A DNA stretch of 64,000 nt, taken from contig NZ_JARZAG010000007.1 in the NCBI RefSeq assembly GCF_029892155.1, positions 248,001-312,000 of the forward strand, read 5' to 3'. Positions within the stretch are counted from its first letter, which is position 1. Each line of letters begins with the position of its first letter. The notes beneath the pieces are model-generated. The model saw only the letters and a program-made list of their open reading frames with translations. It did no database searches and had not been told where the DNA came from. A program made the translations under genes and the position numbers. This DNA comes from Kitasatospora sp. GAS204B (lineage in GTDB: Bacteria > Actinomycetota > Actinomycetes > Streptomycetales > Streptomycetaceae). Positions 47,034-55,671 of the stretch are shown here, one piece after another.

Positions 47034-47114
47034 TCAGCGCATGCGACACAGGCAGGCAGCCACGCGGCAGAGGTCTACCGCCCGCCGCTTCGTGAGGTCC
47101 GCCTGTCGCTTCAT
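47034..47114 (-). CDS. 26-aa cysteine-rich putative leader peptide
   Basis: A 26-codon gene on the minus strand starting MKRQADLTKRRAVDL and ending CRVAACLCRMR, stop TGA. It matches the leader-peptide type found upstream of sulfur genes in actinobacteria (R-A-D-L-T-K-R-R-A-V-D-L-C-R). Three Cys codons (TGC, TGC, TGT) cluster in the last 11 codons. Ribosome stalling on them when cysteine is scarce could change the fold of the following 225-nt leader and raise expression of the sulfurtransferase-sseC genes. Its -10-like box ends seven bases before the ATG, so the message is probably leaderless. Confidence 0.85.
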   Translation of the reverse strand: MKRQADLTKRRAVDLCRVAACLCRMR

Positions 47115-47121
47115 GAGGACG

Positions 47122-47151
47122 ATGCTAGGGAGCCGGGACCGCCCCTGTCAC
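47122..47151 (-). promoter_or_regulatory. promoter of the leader peptide and sulfurtransferase operon
   Basis: On the minus strand GTGACA (47146-47151), 18 bp, TAGCAT (47122-47127). Seven bases separate the -10 box from the leader-peptide ATG, placing the transcription start at or next to the A of the start codon. Confidence 0.55.
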
Positions 47152-47207
47152 CAGCGTATCGAATGGCGAGACCAATATGTTCGAATAGTGGGATTTCGGA
47201 CCCTGGG

Positions 47208-47900
47208 TCAGCCGATCAGCTGGACGTGGCTGCCCTGGAAGGTGAGGGCCAGACCGTCGGGCTGCGGGGCGACCTGCTGCAGCCGCAGGCCGACCGGCAT
47301 GCCGCCCTGGAGGGTGAAGGTGTGCGAGCCGATCGCCGAGTTGACCAGCTGCCCGACACCCGGCAGGGCGCCCACCCCGGGCAGCGCGCCCACGCTGTCC
47401 ACCTCGACCGTGTCGCCGTTCGTGCGCAGCTTCACCGTGGTGCTGAGCTTCTGCCCGAACATCACCCCGGTCACCTTCACCAGGCCCGGGCCCCCGTAGC
47501 CGAGCGTGACGCTCTGGTCGAGGCCGAGCAGGCTGTGCACCTCCTGGTAGCTGACCCGCCCGGTGCCGGTGCCCGAGTCGATGGTCGCCGACTTGTAGTC
47601 GCCGGAGAGCTGAACGCCCTTCAGGTCGGCCGAGAAGGACTCCAGTTGGAAGCTGCTGCCGCCGCCGGACAGCTGAACGCCGGCGCCCGACAGGTGGACG
47701 CTGCCGACCTTCCGGCTGATCAGGTCGGTCAGGAAGGGGAGGTCGTCGATCGAGACCGAGGGCTTGCCGGTGATGCCCTGCCGCCCCGCCAGCCGGTCGG
47801 CCGCCTGCCCCTGCGCGACCACCACCGCGATCCGGTCGGCGCCGACCAGCAGCCCCGCCGGCACCAGGACGGCGACGGCCGCTTTGATCCAGGTCCGCAT
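47208..47900 (-). CDS. LmeA-like DUF2993 lipid-binding protein
   Basis: A 230-residue protein with an N-terminal membrane anchor or signal (WIKAAVAVLVPAGLLVGADRI) and an extracytoplasmic DUF2993 domain. Typical features are the repeating amphipathic strands VGSVHLSGAGVQLSGGG and GVQLSGDYKSATIDSG, and GLRLQQVAPQPDGLALTFQG near the end. In mycobacteria the related LmeA binds phospholipid and supports mannan maturation; here that role is only an analogy. A short internal duplication codes GALPGVGALPGVG. GGGGAGAG lies before the ATG at 47900. Confidence 0.85.
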   Translation of the reverse strand: MRTWIKAAVAVLVPAGLLVGADRIAVVVAQGQAADRLAGRQGITGKPSVSIDDLPFLTDLISRKVGSVHLSGAGVQLSGGGSSFQLESFSADLKGVQLSGDYKSATIDSGTGTGRVSYQEVHSLLGLDQSVTLGYGGPGLVKVTGVMFGQKLSTTVKLRTNGDTVEVDSVGALPGVGALPGVGQLVNSAIGSHTFTLQGGMPVGLRLQQVAPQPDGLALTFQGSHVQLIG

Positions 47901-48024
47901 CGAACTCTCTCCCCGTCCTCGCTCGTCCTACCGCCGTAACGACGATCCGGCGCGGACCATGGTTCCGAACGGGCATCCGGCAGCTGAGCACCGGGGTCCG
48001 GTCGGCCGCCCGCACCCGGTCCGG

Positions 48025-48312
48025 TCAGCCGCCCGCGAAAGGCGGCAGCACCTCGATGGTGCCGCCCTCGGTCAGCGGCACCCGGGTGCGGTCCCGGCCG
48101 CCGACCGGCTCGCTGTCCACCAGGTAGGAACAGATGCCCAGCAGGCGGACGAAGGTCGGACGGTCGGCGTGCCGCGCCGCGGCCTGCGCCAGCGCCTCGG
48201 CCAGGCTGGCCGCCCGGTACGGCTCCTCGGCGACGCCCGCCTCGGCCTTGGCGGCGGCCCAGTAGCGGATGGTCCCGGCCACCAAGGTGGTCGGTTCGGT
48301 GGTCGCGGTCAT
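48025..48312 (-). CDS. moaD: MoaD/ThiS-type sulfur carrier
   Basis: A 95-residue ubiquitin-like protein ending in PPFAGG, the diglycine that is thiocarboxylated for molybdopterin synthesis. Core segments are GTIRYWAAAKAEAGVAEEPY, LAEALAQAAARH and LLGICSYLVDSEPVG. Unlike the carrier beside thrC, this one ends exactly at Gly-Gly. GAAGGGG lies six bases before the ATG at 48312. It is divergent from glnR. The partner MoaE is not in the window. Confidence 0.88.
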   Translation of the reverse strand: MTATTEPTTLVAGTIRYWAAAKAEAGVAEEPYRAASLAEALAQAAARHADRPTFVRLLGICSYLVDSEPVGGRDRTRVPLTEGGTIEVLPPFAGG

Positions 48313-48509
48313 GGCGGCCCCTTCTCGAAGGTGTACACATACGTGTGCCGGTCGCTGCCGTGCTCCATCATCGCCCCGGCCCCGGACCAGGCGGGAATCC
48401 CGCAGGCCAGAGCAGGCGTACCCGGGGCGCACGGGGCCGGATGCGAAAAGGATCACGTGTCCTGACCCCTGCGCCGGCCAGCTCTGTTGAGCTATTCTCG
48501 ATCGCTAAG

Positions 48510-48541
48510 GGATCCGGGCAGAGTCGCCCCCGGGTCCTTTT
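48510..48541 (+). promoter_or_regulatory. attenuator/terminator-like hairpin in the glnR upstream region
   Basis: GGATCCGGG (48510-48518) pairs with CCCGGGTCC (48529-48537) and is followed by TTTT. A promoter-like stretch (TTGAGCTATTCT at about 48487) lies shortly before, so a short transcript could end here, 118 bp upstream of glnR. The other parts of the 346-bp moaD-glnR gap show no gene. Confidence 0.55.
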
Positions 48542-48658
48542 GTGCTTTCAGGACTCCGATCCGGACGTCCTTGCGAGTGGTAGCCCACCCGTACCAGTGG
48601 CCGCACGACGAGGTGCCGGCCCCCGGTCCGCGGAGACGAAAAGAGGACGACCCGGGAT

Positions 48659-49438
48659 ATGAGTTCTCTCCTCCTGCTCACCAACGCACTGCAGCCCTCC
48701 GCGGAGGTGCTGCCGGCCCTCGGGCTGCTGCTGCACCAGGTGCGGGTGGCCCCGGCCGAGGGGTCGGCGCTGGTCGACACCCCCAGCGCCGACGTGATAC
48801 TGGTCGACGGCCGGCGTGACCTGCCACAGATCCGCAGCCTGTGCCAGTTGCTGCGGTCCACCGGCGTCAGCTCCCCGCTGATCCTGGTGGTCACCGAGGG
48901 CGGGCTGGCCGCCGTCACCGCCGAGTGGGGCGTCGACGACGTCCTGCTGGACACCGCCGGGCCGGCCGAGGTGGAGGCCCGGCTGCGGCTCGCGATGGGC
49001 CGCCAGCAGCAGGCCCAGGTGGACGACAGCCCGATGGAGATCCGCAACGGCGACCTGTCGGTGGACGAGGCGACCTACTCGGCCAAGATCAAGGGCCGGG
49101 TGCTCGACCTCACCTTCAAGGAGTTCGAGCTGCTCAAGTACCTCGCCCAGCACCCGGGCCGGGTCTTCACCCGGGCCCAGCTGCTGCAGGAGGTCTGGGG
49201 CTACGACTACTTCGGCGGCACCCGCACGGTGGACGTCCACGTCCGGCGGCTGCGGGCCAAGCTCGGCGTCGAGCACGAACAGCTGATCGGCACCGTACGC
49301 AACGTCGGCTACCGCTTCGTGATCCCCTCGCAGGGCGACAAGGCCGAGCGCGGCGCGGGCCAGAGCGAGCCGGCCGAGCGGACTGGCGCCGAGCGGACGG
49401 GCGCCGAGCAGGTGGTCGGCGGCGGCCCGCCCAGCTGA
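48659..49438 (+). CDS. glnR: nitrogen regulator GlnR (orphan OmpR-type)
   Basis: A 259-residue global regulator of nitrogen assimilation genes in actinomycetes. The N-terminal receiver-like domain ([63 protein letters not shown]) keeps the single Asp in VDGRRD but lacks the usual phospho-pocket residues, as GlnR does. The C-terminal winged helix is [34 protein letters not shown] and RNVGYRFV. No kinase gene is next to it. The tail contains a short duplicated segment [13 protein letters not shown] terminator hairpin follows. Confidence 0.93.
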   Translation: MSSLLLLTNALQPSAEVLPALGLLLHQVRVAPAEGSALVDTPSADVILVDGRRDLPQIRSLCQLLRSTGVSSPLILVVTEGGLAAVTAEWGVDDVLLDTAGPAEVEARLRLAMGRQQQAQVDDSPMEIRNGDLSVDEATYSAKIKGRVLDLTFKEFELLKYLAQHPGRVFTRAQLLQEVWGYDYFGGTRTVDVHVRRLRAKLGVEHEQLIGTVRNVGYRFVIPSQGDKAERGAGQSEPAERTGAERTGAEQVVGGGPPS

Positions 49439-49445
49439 CCTGCGC

Positions 49446-49469
49446 GGGCCCGGCAACGTGACCGGGCCC
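49446..49469 (+). terminator. terminator of glnR
   Basis: GGGCCCGG and CCGGGCCC form an 8-bp perfect stem with an 8-nt loop, starting 8 bp after the glnR stop and before the next start codon at 49508. Confidence 0.7.
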
Positions 49470-49507
49470 ACCGGCCAGGGCTGGACAAACACGCGTAGAC
49501 TCCCGCT

Positions 49508-50548
49508 GTGGCCAAGGTGACGCGCGACGATGTAGCCCGACTGGCTGGGACCTCGACCGCGGTCGTCAGCTATGTCATCAACGACGGACCGCGACCTGTC
49601 GCGCCCGCGACCAAGGAGCGGGTGCTCGCCGCGATCGAGCAACTCGGCTATCGGCCGAACAGCGTCGCGCAGGCGATGGCCTCCCGGCGGACCAACCTGA
49701 TCGGCATGATCGTGCCGGACGCCCGCCAGCCGTTCTTCGCCGAGATGGCACACGCGGTCGAACGCGCCGCCTCCGACCGCGGCAAGCTCGTGCTGATGGG
49801 CAACTCGGACTACGCCGACGACCGCGAGATGCACTACATCCAGGCCTTCCTCGGCATGCGGGTCTCCGGCCTGATCCTGGTGAGCCAGGGCGCCCCGCAG
49901 CGCGCCGCCAAGGAGTTCGCCGCGATGGAGGGCGCCAAGGTGGTGCTGCTGCACCGCCGGCCCGACGCGATCGACGACGTCTCGGTGGTCACCGACGACG
50001 TGGGCGGCGCGGAGCTGGTGGTGCGCCACCTGCTGGAGGTGCACGGCCACCCGTACGTCGCCTGCTTCGGCGGCCCGGTGGACACCCCCGCGCCCGGCGA
50101 CCCGGTGATCGACCACGTCGAGGGCTGGCAGCGGGCGATGGAGGGACACCGGCTGCCCGTCGACCAGCACCTGATCGACGCCCCCTTCCACCGCTACGGC
50201 GCCTACGAGGTGGCGCTGGAGCTGCTGCGCTCGGAGCACCGCCCGCCGGCCATCTTCTGCTCCACCGACGACCAGGCGATCGGCGTGCTGCGGGCCGCCC
50301 GCGAGGTGGGCCTGCGGGTCCCGCAGGACCTGGCGGTGGCGGGTTTCGACGACATCCCCGAGGCCGCGCTGGCCGACCCGCCGCTCACCACGGTGGCCAG
50401 CGAGCGCGAGGCGATGGCGCGCGCGGCGGTGGACCTGGTGCTGGACGACTCGCTGATGGTGCCGGGCTCCGAAACCGAGCGGGTGCGCCGGTTCCCGTCC
50501 CGCCTCGTGGTGCGACGCTCCTGCGGCTGCGACGGTGCCCCGCGGTGA
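49508..50548 (+). CDS. LacI family transcriptional regulator
   Basis: A 346-residue repressor. The helix-turn-helix and hinge are [22 protein letters not shown] and [20 protein letters not shown]. The periplasmic-binding-protein-like sensor follows ([63 protein letters not shown]). The C terminus RSCGCDG carries two Cys. The ligand is unknown. The start is GTG 49508. It ends at a hairpin followed by TTT. Confidence 0.92.
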   Translation: MAKVTRDDVARLAGTSTAVVSYVINDGPRPVAPATKERVLAAIEQLGYRPNSVAQAMASRRTNLIGMIVPDARQPFFAEMAHAVERAASDRGKLVLMGNSDYADDREMHYIQAFLGMRVSGLILVSQGAPQRAAKEFAAMEGAKVVLLHRRPDAIDDVSVVTDDVGGAELVVRHLLEVHGHPYVACFGGPVDTPAPGDPVIDHVEGWQRAMEGHRLPVDQHLIDAPFHRYGAYEVALELLRSEHRPPAIFCSTDDQAIGVLRAAREVGLRVPQDLAVAGFDDIPEAALADPPLTTVASEREAMARAAVDLVLDDSLMVPGSETERVRRFPSRLVVRRSCGCDGAPR

Positions 50549-50557
50549 CCCGTGGGT

Positions 50558-50580
50558 GGGCGGCAGAGTAGCCGCCCTTT
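50558..50580 (+). terminator. terminator of the LacI-type gene
   Basis: GGGCGGC and GCCGCCC form a 7-bp stem with a 6-nt loop, followed by TTT, 10 bp after the stop codon. Confidence 0.75.
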
Positions 50581-50582
50581 AT

Positions 50583-50602
50583 GAGAAGTCAACGGGCTTC
50601 TC
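50583..50602. promoter_or_regulatory. inverted repeat upstream of the protease gene
   Basis: GAGAAG, eight bases, CTTCTC, centred about 70 bp before the protease start. It may be an operator, for example for the response regulator encoded downstream. There is no direct evidence of function. Confidence 0.35.
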
Positions 50603-50660
50603 TGTCCGTTCTGACCGGACTCTCATGGGTTCTTCATCCGCCGGGCGGACGGTTTGATCC

Positions 50661-51806
50661 ATGAGCGACCAGTACCGCACCACCGCAGATGAGTCGGGGT
50701 CCAGCCTCCCGCCGAAGCCGGCCGGAGCACCCACCGCTCACCAGGAACACCCGATGGCGCCGGCCCCGGCCGTGGCCCACTTCGACTACACCCAGGGCGC
50801 CTACGCCGCCGGCACCCCGGCCGCCTCGGCCGGCGGCGAGCCCCCCTACTACGGCCCGCCGCCCACCGTGGTCGGCGAGCAGCCCGAGCCGGGCAGCCCC
50901 GCGCACCGGGCCCGCACCGGGTTCCTGCGCGGCCGGCTCGCCCTGGTCACCGCCGTCGCCGCGGTCGCCGCCGTGCTCGGCGGGCTGGCCGGCGGCGCGG
51001 TCGCCGATGCCCGGCACAGCACCTCCGCCGGCTCCACGACGCTGGTCAGCCCCGTCTCCGCGAAGAGCGACGGCAGCGACGTGGCCGCGATCGCCGCCGC
51101 CGTCTCGCCCAGCGTGGTGCAGATCGACGTCCAGTCGAACAGCGGCACCTCGACCGGCACCGGCGTGGTCCTCACCGCGAACGGGCAGATCCTCACCAAC
51201 TACCACGTGATCTCCAGCGCCGTGGGCGGCGGTGGCACGATCACCGTCACCTACCAGAACGGCACCAAGACCTCGGGCAGCATCACCGGAAGCGACAAGT
51301 CGCTGGACGTGGCGGTGATCACCGCGAGCGGAGCCAGTGGCCTGCCCACCGCCACCCTCGGCGACTCCGACGCGATGGCGGTCGGCGACTCCGTGGTGGC
51401 CATCGGCAACCCCGACGGCCTGACCGGCACCGTCACCTCCGGCATCATCAGCGCCAAGAACCGCCAGGTCACCGTCCAGGTCGACGAGGGCAGCACGCGC
51501 GGCAACGGCGGCTTCGGCTACCCCTACTTCCCGGGCTACGGCGGTCGTTCCAGCACCGCCACCGCCTCGGACACCGCCACCTACTCGGCCCTGCAGACCG
51601 ACGCCGCACTCAACCCGGGCAACTCCGGCGGTCCGCTGATCAACTCGGCCGGCCAGGTGATCGGCATCGACTCCGCGATGTACTCCGGCAGCGGCAGCGG
51701 CTCCACCAGCAGCAGCCAGGCGGGCAGCGTCGGCCTCGGCTTCGCCATCCCGATCAACGCCGTCAAGCAGGTGCTGCCGAAGATGCAGGCCGGTCAGACG
51801 CTGTAG
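50661..51806 (+). CDS. membrane-anchored trypsin-like (HtrA-type) serine protease without PDZ
   Basis: A 381-residue protein with a Pro/Ala-rich cytoplasmic region (residues 1-90), one membrane helix (LALVTAVAAVAAVLGGLAGGAVA) and an extracytoplasmic protease domain. The catalytic triad is visible as ILTNYHVISS (His), KSLDVAVITA (Asp) and LNPGNSGGPLIN (Ser). The sequence stops shortly after GLGFAIPINAVKQVLPKMQAGQTL, where an HtrA would continue into a PDZ domain, so substrate selection must differ. A Gly/Ser/Tyr-rich insertion (GNGGFGYPYFPGYGG) lies in the domain. It is followed closely by a two-component system that may control it. Confidence 0.9.
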   Translation: MSDQYRTTADESGSSLPPKPAGAPTAHQEHPMAPAPAVAHFDYTQGAYAAGTPAASAGGEPPYYGPPPTVVGEQPEPGSPAHRARTGFLRGRLALVTAVAAVAAVLGGLAGGAVADARHSTSAGSTTLVSPVSAKSDGSDVAAIAAAVSPSVVQIDVQSNSGTSTGTGVVLTANGQILTNYHVISSAVGGGGTITVTYQNGTKTSGSITGSDKSLDVAVITASGASGLPTATLGDSDAMAVGDSVVAIGNPDGLTGTVTSGIISAKNRQVTVQVDEGSTRGNGGFGYPYFPGYGGRSSTATASDTATYSALQTDAALNPGNSGGPLINSAGQVIGIDSAMYSGSGSGSTSSSQAGSVGLGFAIPINAVKQVLPKMQAGQTL

Positions 51807-51878
51807 TCCACGGTTCGGCCCGCCGAACACCGCACAATGGCAAGACCCCTTCCGGACCCAGAGAGGGCCACACCGCCG

Positions 51879-52649
51879 ATGACTCCCCCCGCCGACGACC
51901 GCACCCCTGCCGAGCAGCCGGCCACCGCCCGCCTGCTCGTGGTCGACGACGAACCCGCACTGCGGGACGCCCTGGAGAGCAGCCTCGCCTTCGAGGGCTA
52001 CGAGGTCACCACCGCTACGGACGGCTACGAGGCGCTGGAGGCCGTCGAACGCGACCAGCCCGACCTGGTGCTGCTCGACATCATGATGCCCCGGATGGAC
52101 GGCCTCACCGCGGTGCGCCGGATGCGCTCGCGCGGGGACACCGCCCCCGTCCTGATGCTCACCGCCCGCGACGCCGTCGGGGACCGGGTCACCGGCCTCG
52201 ACGTCGGCGCGGACGACTACCTCGCCAAGCCCTTCGAACTCGACGAACTCCTCGCCCGGATCCGCGCGTTGCTGCGCCGCAACGCGCTGGCGACCGAGGC
52301 CGCCGCCCGGGCGACCGCCGTCGAGGACGACTCCGAGGTGCTGGCCTTCGCCGACCTGCGGATGAACACCGCCACCCGCGAGGTCACCCGCGAAGGGCGC
52401 CCCGTGGAGCTCACCCGCACCGAGTTCATGCTGCTGGAGATGTTCCTGGCGCACCCGCGCCAGGTGCTCACCCGGGAGCAGATCCTCAAGGCGGTCTGGG
52501 GCTTCGACTTCGAGCCGTCGTCGAACTCGCTGGACGTGTACGTGATGTACCTGCGCAGGAAGACCGAGCAGGGCGGCATGCCGCGCCTCATCCAGACCGT
52601 GCGCGGGGTCGGCTACGCGCTGCGGGCACCCAGCGGCACGACCGGCTGA
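51879..52649 (+). CDS. OmpR-family response regulator
   Basis: A 256-residue regulator with an N-terminal receiver ([23 protein letters not shown], phospho-acceptor Asp in [13 protein letters not shown], Thr/Lys in MLTARDA and [14 protein letters not shown]) and a C-terminal winged helix ([42 protein letters not shown]). ATG 51879 is preferred over 51837 for family length; GAGAGGG lies eleven bases upstream. The partner kinase starts 27 bp after its stop. The signal is unknown; the upstream protease is a likely target. Confidence 0.92.
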   Translation: MTPPADDRTPAEQPATARLLVVDDEPALRDALESSLAFEGYEVTTATDGYEALEAVERDQPDLVLLDIMMPRMDGLTAVRRMRSRGDTAPVLMLTARDAVGDRVTGLDVGADDYLAKPFELDELLARIRALLRRNALATEAAARATAVEDDSEVLAFADLRMNTATREVTREGRPVELTRTEFMLLEMFLAHPRQVLTREQILKAVWGFDFEPSSNSLDVYVMYLRRKTEQGGMPRLIQTVRGVGYALRAPSGTTG

Positions 52650-52675
52650 GCGACGGCGATAGCGAACTGAGGGCG

Positions 52676-54196
52676 ATGACGAGAGTGGCATGGCAACGGG
52701 GGCGGGGACGCGTGGCGAGGTGGTACCACGGGAGAACCTTGCGCAGTCGGCTGGCGATACTCACGGCGGCGGCCGTGGCCGTGGTGATCGCGCTGTCGGC
52801 GCTGGCGTGCTGGTTCCTGGTCAGCCAGCGGCTGTACCAGCAGGTCAGGGCGAACCTGGCGGCCAGCCCGCTGGACGTCGTCACCCCGGTCGGCCCGACG
52901 AACTGCGGACCCACGCCGGCGGCCGCGCAGACCGCGGTCGAGCAGCACCCGCCGCATCGCGGCAGTGTGGCCGCCAAACGACCGCCGCGCGCCGAGCAGT
53001 CCAGCTCCGAGATCTACTCGCCGGTCGACTCGCAGGTCTGCCTCACTCCCGGCTCCACCAAGGGCATCCAGCTCGCACCAGGCGACCAGGATGCCGTCAG
53101 CTTCGGCAGCGATCAGGTCAGCTACCGCTCCGGAACCTTCGTGGACGGTACACCGGTCGAGGTCCGGGTCAGCGCCGTCCAGGACTCCGCGCAGAACGTC
53201 TACGTCCTGCTCACCGCGCTGCCCGTGAAGAGCGTCGAAGCCTCCCTGCAGCAACTGGCCCTGATCCTCGGCGGCGTCGCCGTCGGCGGCGTCGCCCTGG
53301 CCGGTATCACCGGCCGCCTGGTCGCGCGGGCCGCGCTGCGCCCCGTGCACGACCTCACCGACGCTGTCGAGCACATCGCCCGCACCGAGGAGGTCGGAAC
53401 CACCATCCCCGTGCACGGCAACGACGAGATCGCCCGGCTCTCCGGCTCCTTCAACTCGATGAGCACCGCCCTCGCCAACTCCCGCGAGCGGCAGACCCGG
53501 CTGATCGCCGACGCCGGGCACGAGCTGCGCACGCCGCTCACCTCGCTGCGCACCAACGTCGACCTGATGATCCGCAGCGACGACACCGGCCGGCCGCTGC
53601 CCCCCGCGACCAAGACCAAGCTGCTGCACAGCATGAAGGCCCAGATGCAGGAGCTCACCGTGCTGATCGGCGACCTGCTGCAACTCTCCCGTCCCGACTC
53701 CCCGCGCCCGGGGCAGAACGTGGCCACCGTGGCGTTCCACGACATCGTGGTGCGGGCCGTCGAGCGTGGCAAACTCCGTGGCCCCGGGCTGACCTTCAAC
53801 GTCGAGCTCGATCCCTGGTACGTCCGGGCGGACGCCGCCGCACTGGAGCGGGCGGTGATGAACCTGCTGGACAACGCGGTCAAGTACAGCCCGCCCGGCG
53901 GGGCCGTCGACGTCGCGCTGCACGAGGGCCGGCTCACCGTGCGCGACCACGGGCCCGGCATTCCGGCCGACGAGCTGCAGTACGTCTTCGACCGGTTCTG
54001 GCGCTCGCCCTCCTCGCGCCAACTCCCGGGCTCCGGGCTCGGCCTGTCGATCGTGGCGCAGACCATCCAGGACTCCGGCGGCCAGGTCGCCCTCGGAGCG
54101 GCGCAGGACGGCGGCCCCGGTGCCCTCGCGGTGGTCCGGCTGCCCGGCGTGCCCGAGCAGCCGGACGCCGTGCCGCCGGTGCTGCCCAGGGACTGA
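52676..54196 (+). CDS. two-component sensor histidine kinase
   Basis: A 506-residue kinase with two membrane helices (LAILTAAAVAVVIALSALACWFL and LALILGGVAVGGVALAGITGRLV) around an outside sensor of about 170 residues that contains two Cys. A HAMP segment (ARAALRPVHDLTDAVEHIARTEE), the HisKA box DAGHELRTPLTSLRTNVDLM with the phospho-His, and ATPase boxes N (AVMNLLDNAVKYSP), G1 (VRDHGPGIP), F (VFDRFWRS) and G2 (GSGLGLSIV) complete it. It forms an operon with the response regulator before it. Confidence 0.93.
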   Translation: MTRVAWQRGRGRVARWYHGRTLRSRLAILTAAAVAVVIALSALACWFLVSQRLYQQVRANLAASPLDVVTPVGPTNCGPTPAAAQTAVEQHPPHRGSVAAKRPPRAEQSSSEIYSPVDSQVCLTPGSTKGIQLAPGDQDAVSFGSDQVSYRSGTFVDGTPVEVRVSAVQDSAQNVYVLLTALPVKSVEASLQQLALILGGVAVGGVALAGITGRLVARAALRPVHDLTDAVEHIARTEEVGTTIPVHGNDEIARLSGSFNSMSTALANSRERQTRLIADAGHELRTPLTSLRTNVDLMIRSDDTGRPLPPATKTKLLHSMKAQMQELTVLIGDLLQLSRPDSPRPGQNVATVAFHDIVVRAVERGKLRGPGLTFNVELDPWYVRADAAALERAVMNLLDNAVKYSPPGGAVDVALHEGRLTVRDHGPGIPADELQYVFDRFWRSPSSRQLPGSGLGLSIVAQTIQDSGGQVALGAAQDGGPGALAVVRLPGVPEQPDAVPPVLPRD

Positions 54197-54207
54197 GGGC
54201 GGCCGGG

Positions 54208-54251
54208 TCAGACCCCGGGCTCGGACTCCAGCTGCCGCTCCGCCCGGATCC
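54208..54251. repeat. duplicated 3' tail of the virB4-like gene
   Basis: These 44 bp match 54303-54346, the last 44 bp of the virB4-like gene, at 37 of 44 positions with an offset of 95 bp. Both decode on the minus strand to R-I-R-A-E-R-Q-L-x-x-E-P-G-V-stop, so the two copies agree in protein sequence except at the two x residues. The intervening sequence holds the palindromic element. Confidence 0.85.
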
Positions 54252-54282
54252 TCCCCCAGCCTTCGGCCGGGGGGACCCCCAT
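54251..54282. repeat. dispersed palindromic element, copy 1
   Basis: A hairpin of the form CCCCC-A-GCC-TTC-GGC-C-GGGGG followed by GGACCCCCAT. Streptomycete genomes carry many related intergenic palindromes. It sits inside a small duplication at the end of the virB4-like gene. A related copy lies at 63741-63776. Confidence 0.7.
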
Positions 54283-54290
54283 CTCGCGGC

Positions 54291-54342
54291 CCGGGCGGAA
54301 CGTCAGACCCCCGGCTCCGCCGCGAGCTGACGTTCCGCCCGG
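54291..54342 (-). terminator. 16-bp perfect inverted repeat across the virB4-like stop codon
   Basis: CCGGGCGGAACGTCAG (54291-54306) is the exact reverse complement of CTGACGTTCCGCCCGG (54327-54342), with a 20-nt loop. The stop codon (54303-54305) lies in the stem. It may end the operon's transcription or protect its 3' end. Confidence 0.6.
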
Positions 54343-55652
54343 ATCCGCTCCGCGACCGCGTCCTCGGTCATCGCGCGGTCGGTGTAGACAAGTGGGCGCT
54401 CGGCGTCGGTGATGATGTGCTTGACCACCTGGACGTTGCCGTTGACGTCCCAGACCGCGATGCCCGGGGAGAGGGTCGGGATGATCTCCACCGCCCACCG
54501 GGGCAGGCCCAGCACCCGTCCGGTGGCCCTGGCCTCGTCGGCCTTCTGCATGTAGATGGTCCTGGTGGAGGCCATCTTGAGGATCGCCGAGGCCTCCTTC
54601 GCCGCCGCCCCGTCCACCACGTCCGACAGGTGGTGGACCACCGCGACGAAGGACAGGCCGAGCCGGCGGCCGAACTTGAGCAGCCGCTGGAAGAGCTGGG
54701 CGACGAACGGGCTGTTGATGATGTGCCAGGCCTCCTCGACCAGGAAGATGCGCTTCTTCCGGTCGGGGCGGATCCAGGTGTGCTCCAGCCAGACGCCGAC
54801 GATGGCCATCAGGATCGGCATCGCGATCGAGTTGCGGTCGATGTGCGAGAGGTCGAAGACGATCAGCGGGGCGTCCAGGTCGATGCCGTCCGTGGTCGAG
54901 GCGTCGAACATGCCGCGCAGGTCGCCGTCGACCAGCCGGTCGAGCACCAGGGCCACGTCCAGGCCCCAGGACTGCACCTCCTGCGGCTCGACGCCCAGCG
55001 ACTCGACCGAGGAGAGGTCCGGGCGGCGCAGCGTGTCGATGATGTCGCCGAGGATCGGCTGACGGTCCGTCACCGTGGCCCGCACATGGGCGTGCGCGGC
55101 CTTCAGCGCGAAGCCGGCCCGCTCCTCGAGCCCGCGCCCCATCGCCACCTCGATGATGGTGCGCAGCAGCGACAGCTGGCCCGTGGTGGTGATCGCCGGG
55201 TCCAGCGGGTTGAGTTTCACCCCGCCGTCCCGGGCCGCCATCGGGTCCAGACGCACCGACTTTATGCCCAGCGCGTTGGCGATCAGGTTCCACTCGCCGA
55301 CGCCGTCCTCGCCCTGCGCGTCCAGCACCACCACCTGGCGGTCGCGGAACCTCAACTGGCGCAGCACGTAGGTCTTCTCCAGCGCCGACTTGCCGTTGCC
55401 GGACTCGCCGAGGACCAGCCAGTGCGGGGCGGGCAGCTGCTGGCCGTAGAGCTGGAACGGGTCGTAGACGTACCCCTTGCCGCTGTAGACCTCGCGCCCG
55501 ATGATCACCCCGGAGTCGCCCAGGCCCGGTGCGGCGGTGGGCAGGTAGACCGCCTGGGCCTGGCCGGTGGAGGTGCGCACCGGCAGCCGGGCGGTCTCCA
55601 CCTTGCCGAACATCAGGCTGGTGAAGGCGTCGGTGAGATTGCCAATCGCCAA
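54303..55652 (-). CDS. VirB4-like ATPase of a T4SS-like cluster
   Basis: A 449-residue ATPase equivalent to the C-terminal, motor half of VirB4. Walker A is GESGNGKS at residues 82-89, Walker B is in KKRIFLVEEAWHIINS, and SFVAVVHHLSDVV and TRTIYMQKADEARATGRVLGLP follow as in conjugation ATPases. The protein is about half the usual VirB4 length; the missing N-terminal part seems to be supplied by the separate upstream gene. The last 14 residues are duplicated downstream. From memory, this and the next genes resemble the SCO4126-SCO4131 (cmdABCDEF) cluster of S. coelicolor that affects differentiation. Confidence 0.85.
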   Translation of the reverse strand: MAIGNLTDAFTSLMFGKVETARLPVRTSTGQAQAVYLPTAAPGLGDSGVIIGREVYSGKGYVYDPFQLYGQQLPAPHWLVLGESGNGKSALEKTYVLRQLRFRDRQVVVLDAQGEDGVGEWNLIANALGIKSVRLDPMAARDGGVKLNPLDPAITTTGQLSLLRTIIEVAMGRGLEERAGFALKAAHAHVRATVTDRQPILGDIIDTLRRPDLSSVESLGVEPQEVQSWGLDVALVLDRLVDGDLRGMFDASTTDGIDLDAPLIVFDLSHIDRNSIAMPILMAIVGVWLEHTWIRPDRKKRIFLVEEAWHIINSPFVAQLFQRLLKFGRRLGLSFVAVVHHLSDVVDGAAAKEASAILKMASTRTIYMQKADEARATGRVLGLPRWAVEIIPTLSPGIAVWDVNGNVQVVKHIITDAERPLVYTDRAMTEDAVAERIRAERQLAAEPGV

Positions 55653-55671
55653 GGGGGGCCTCCAGTGCGGG

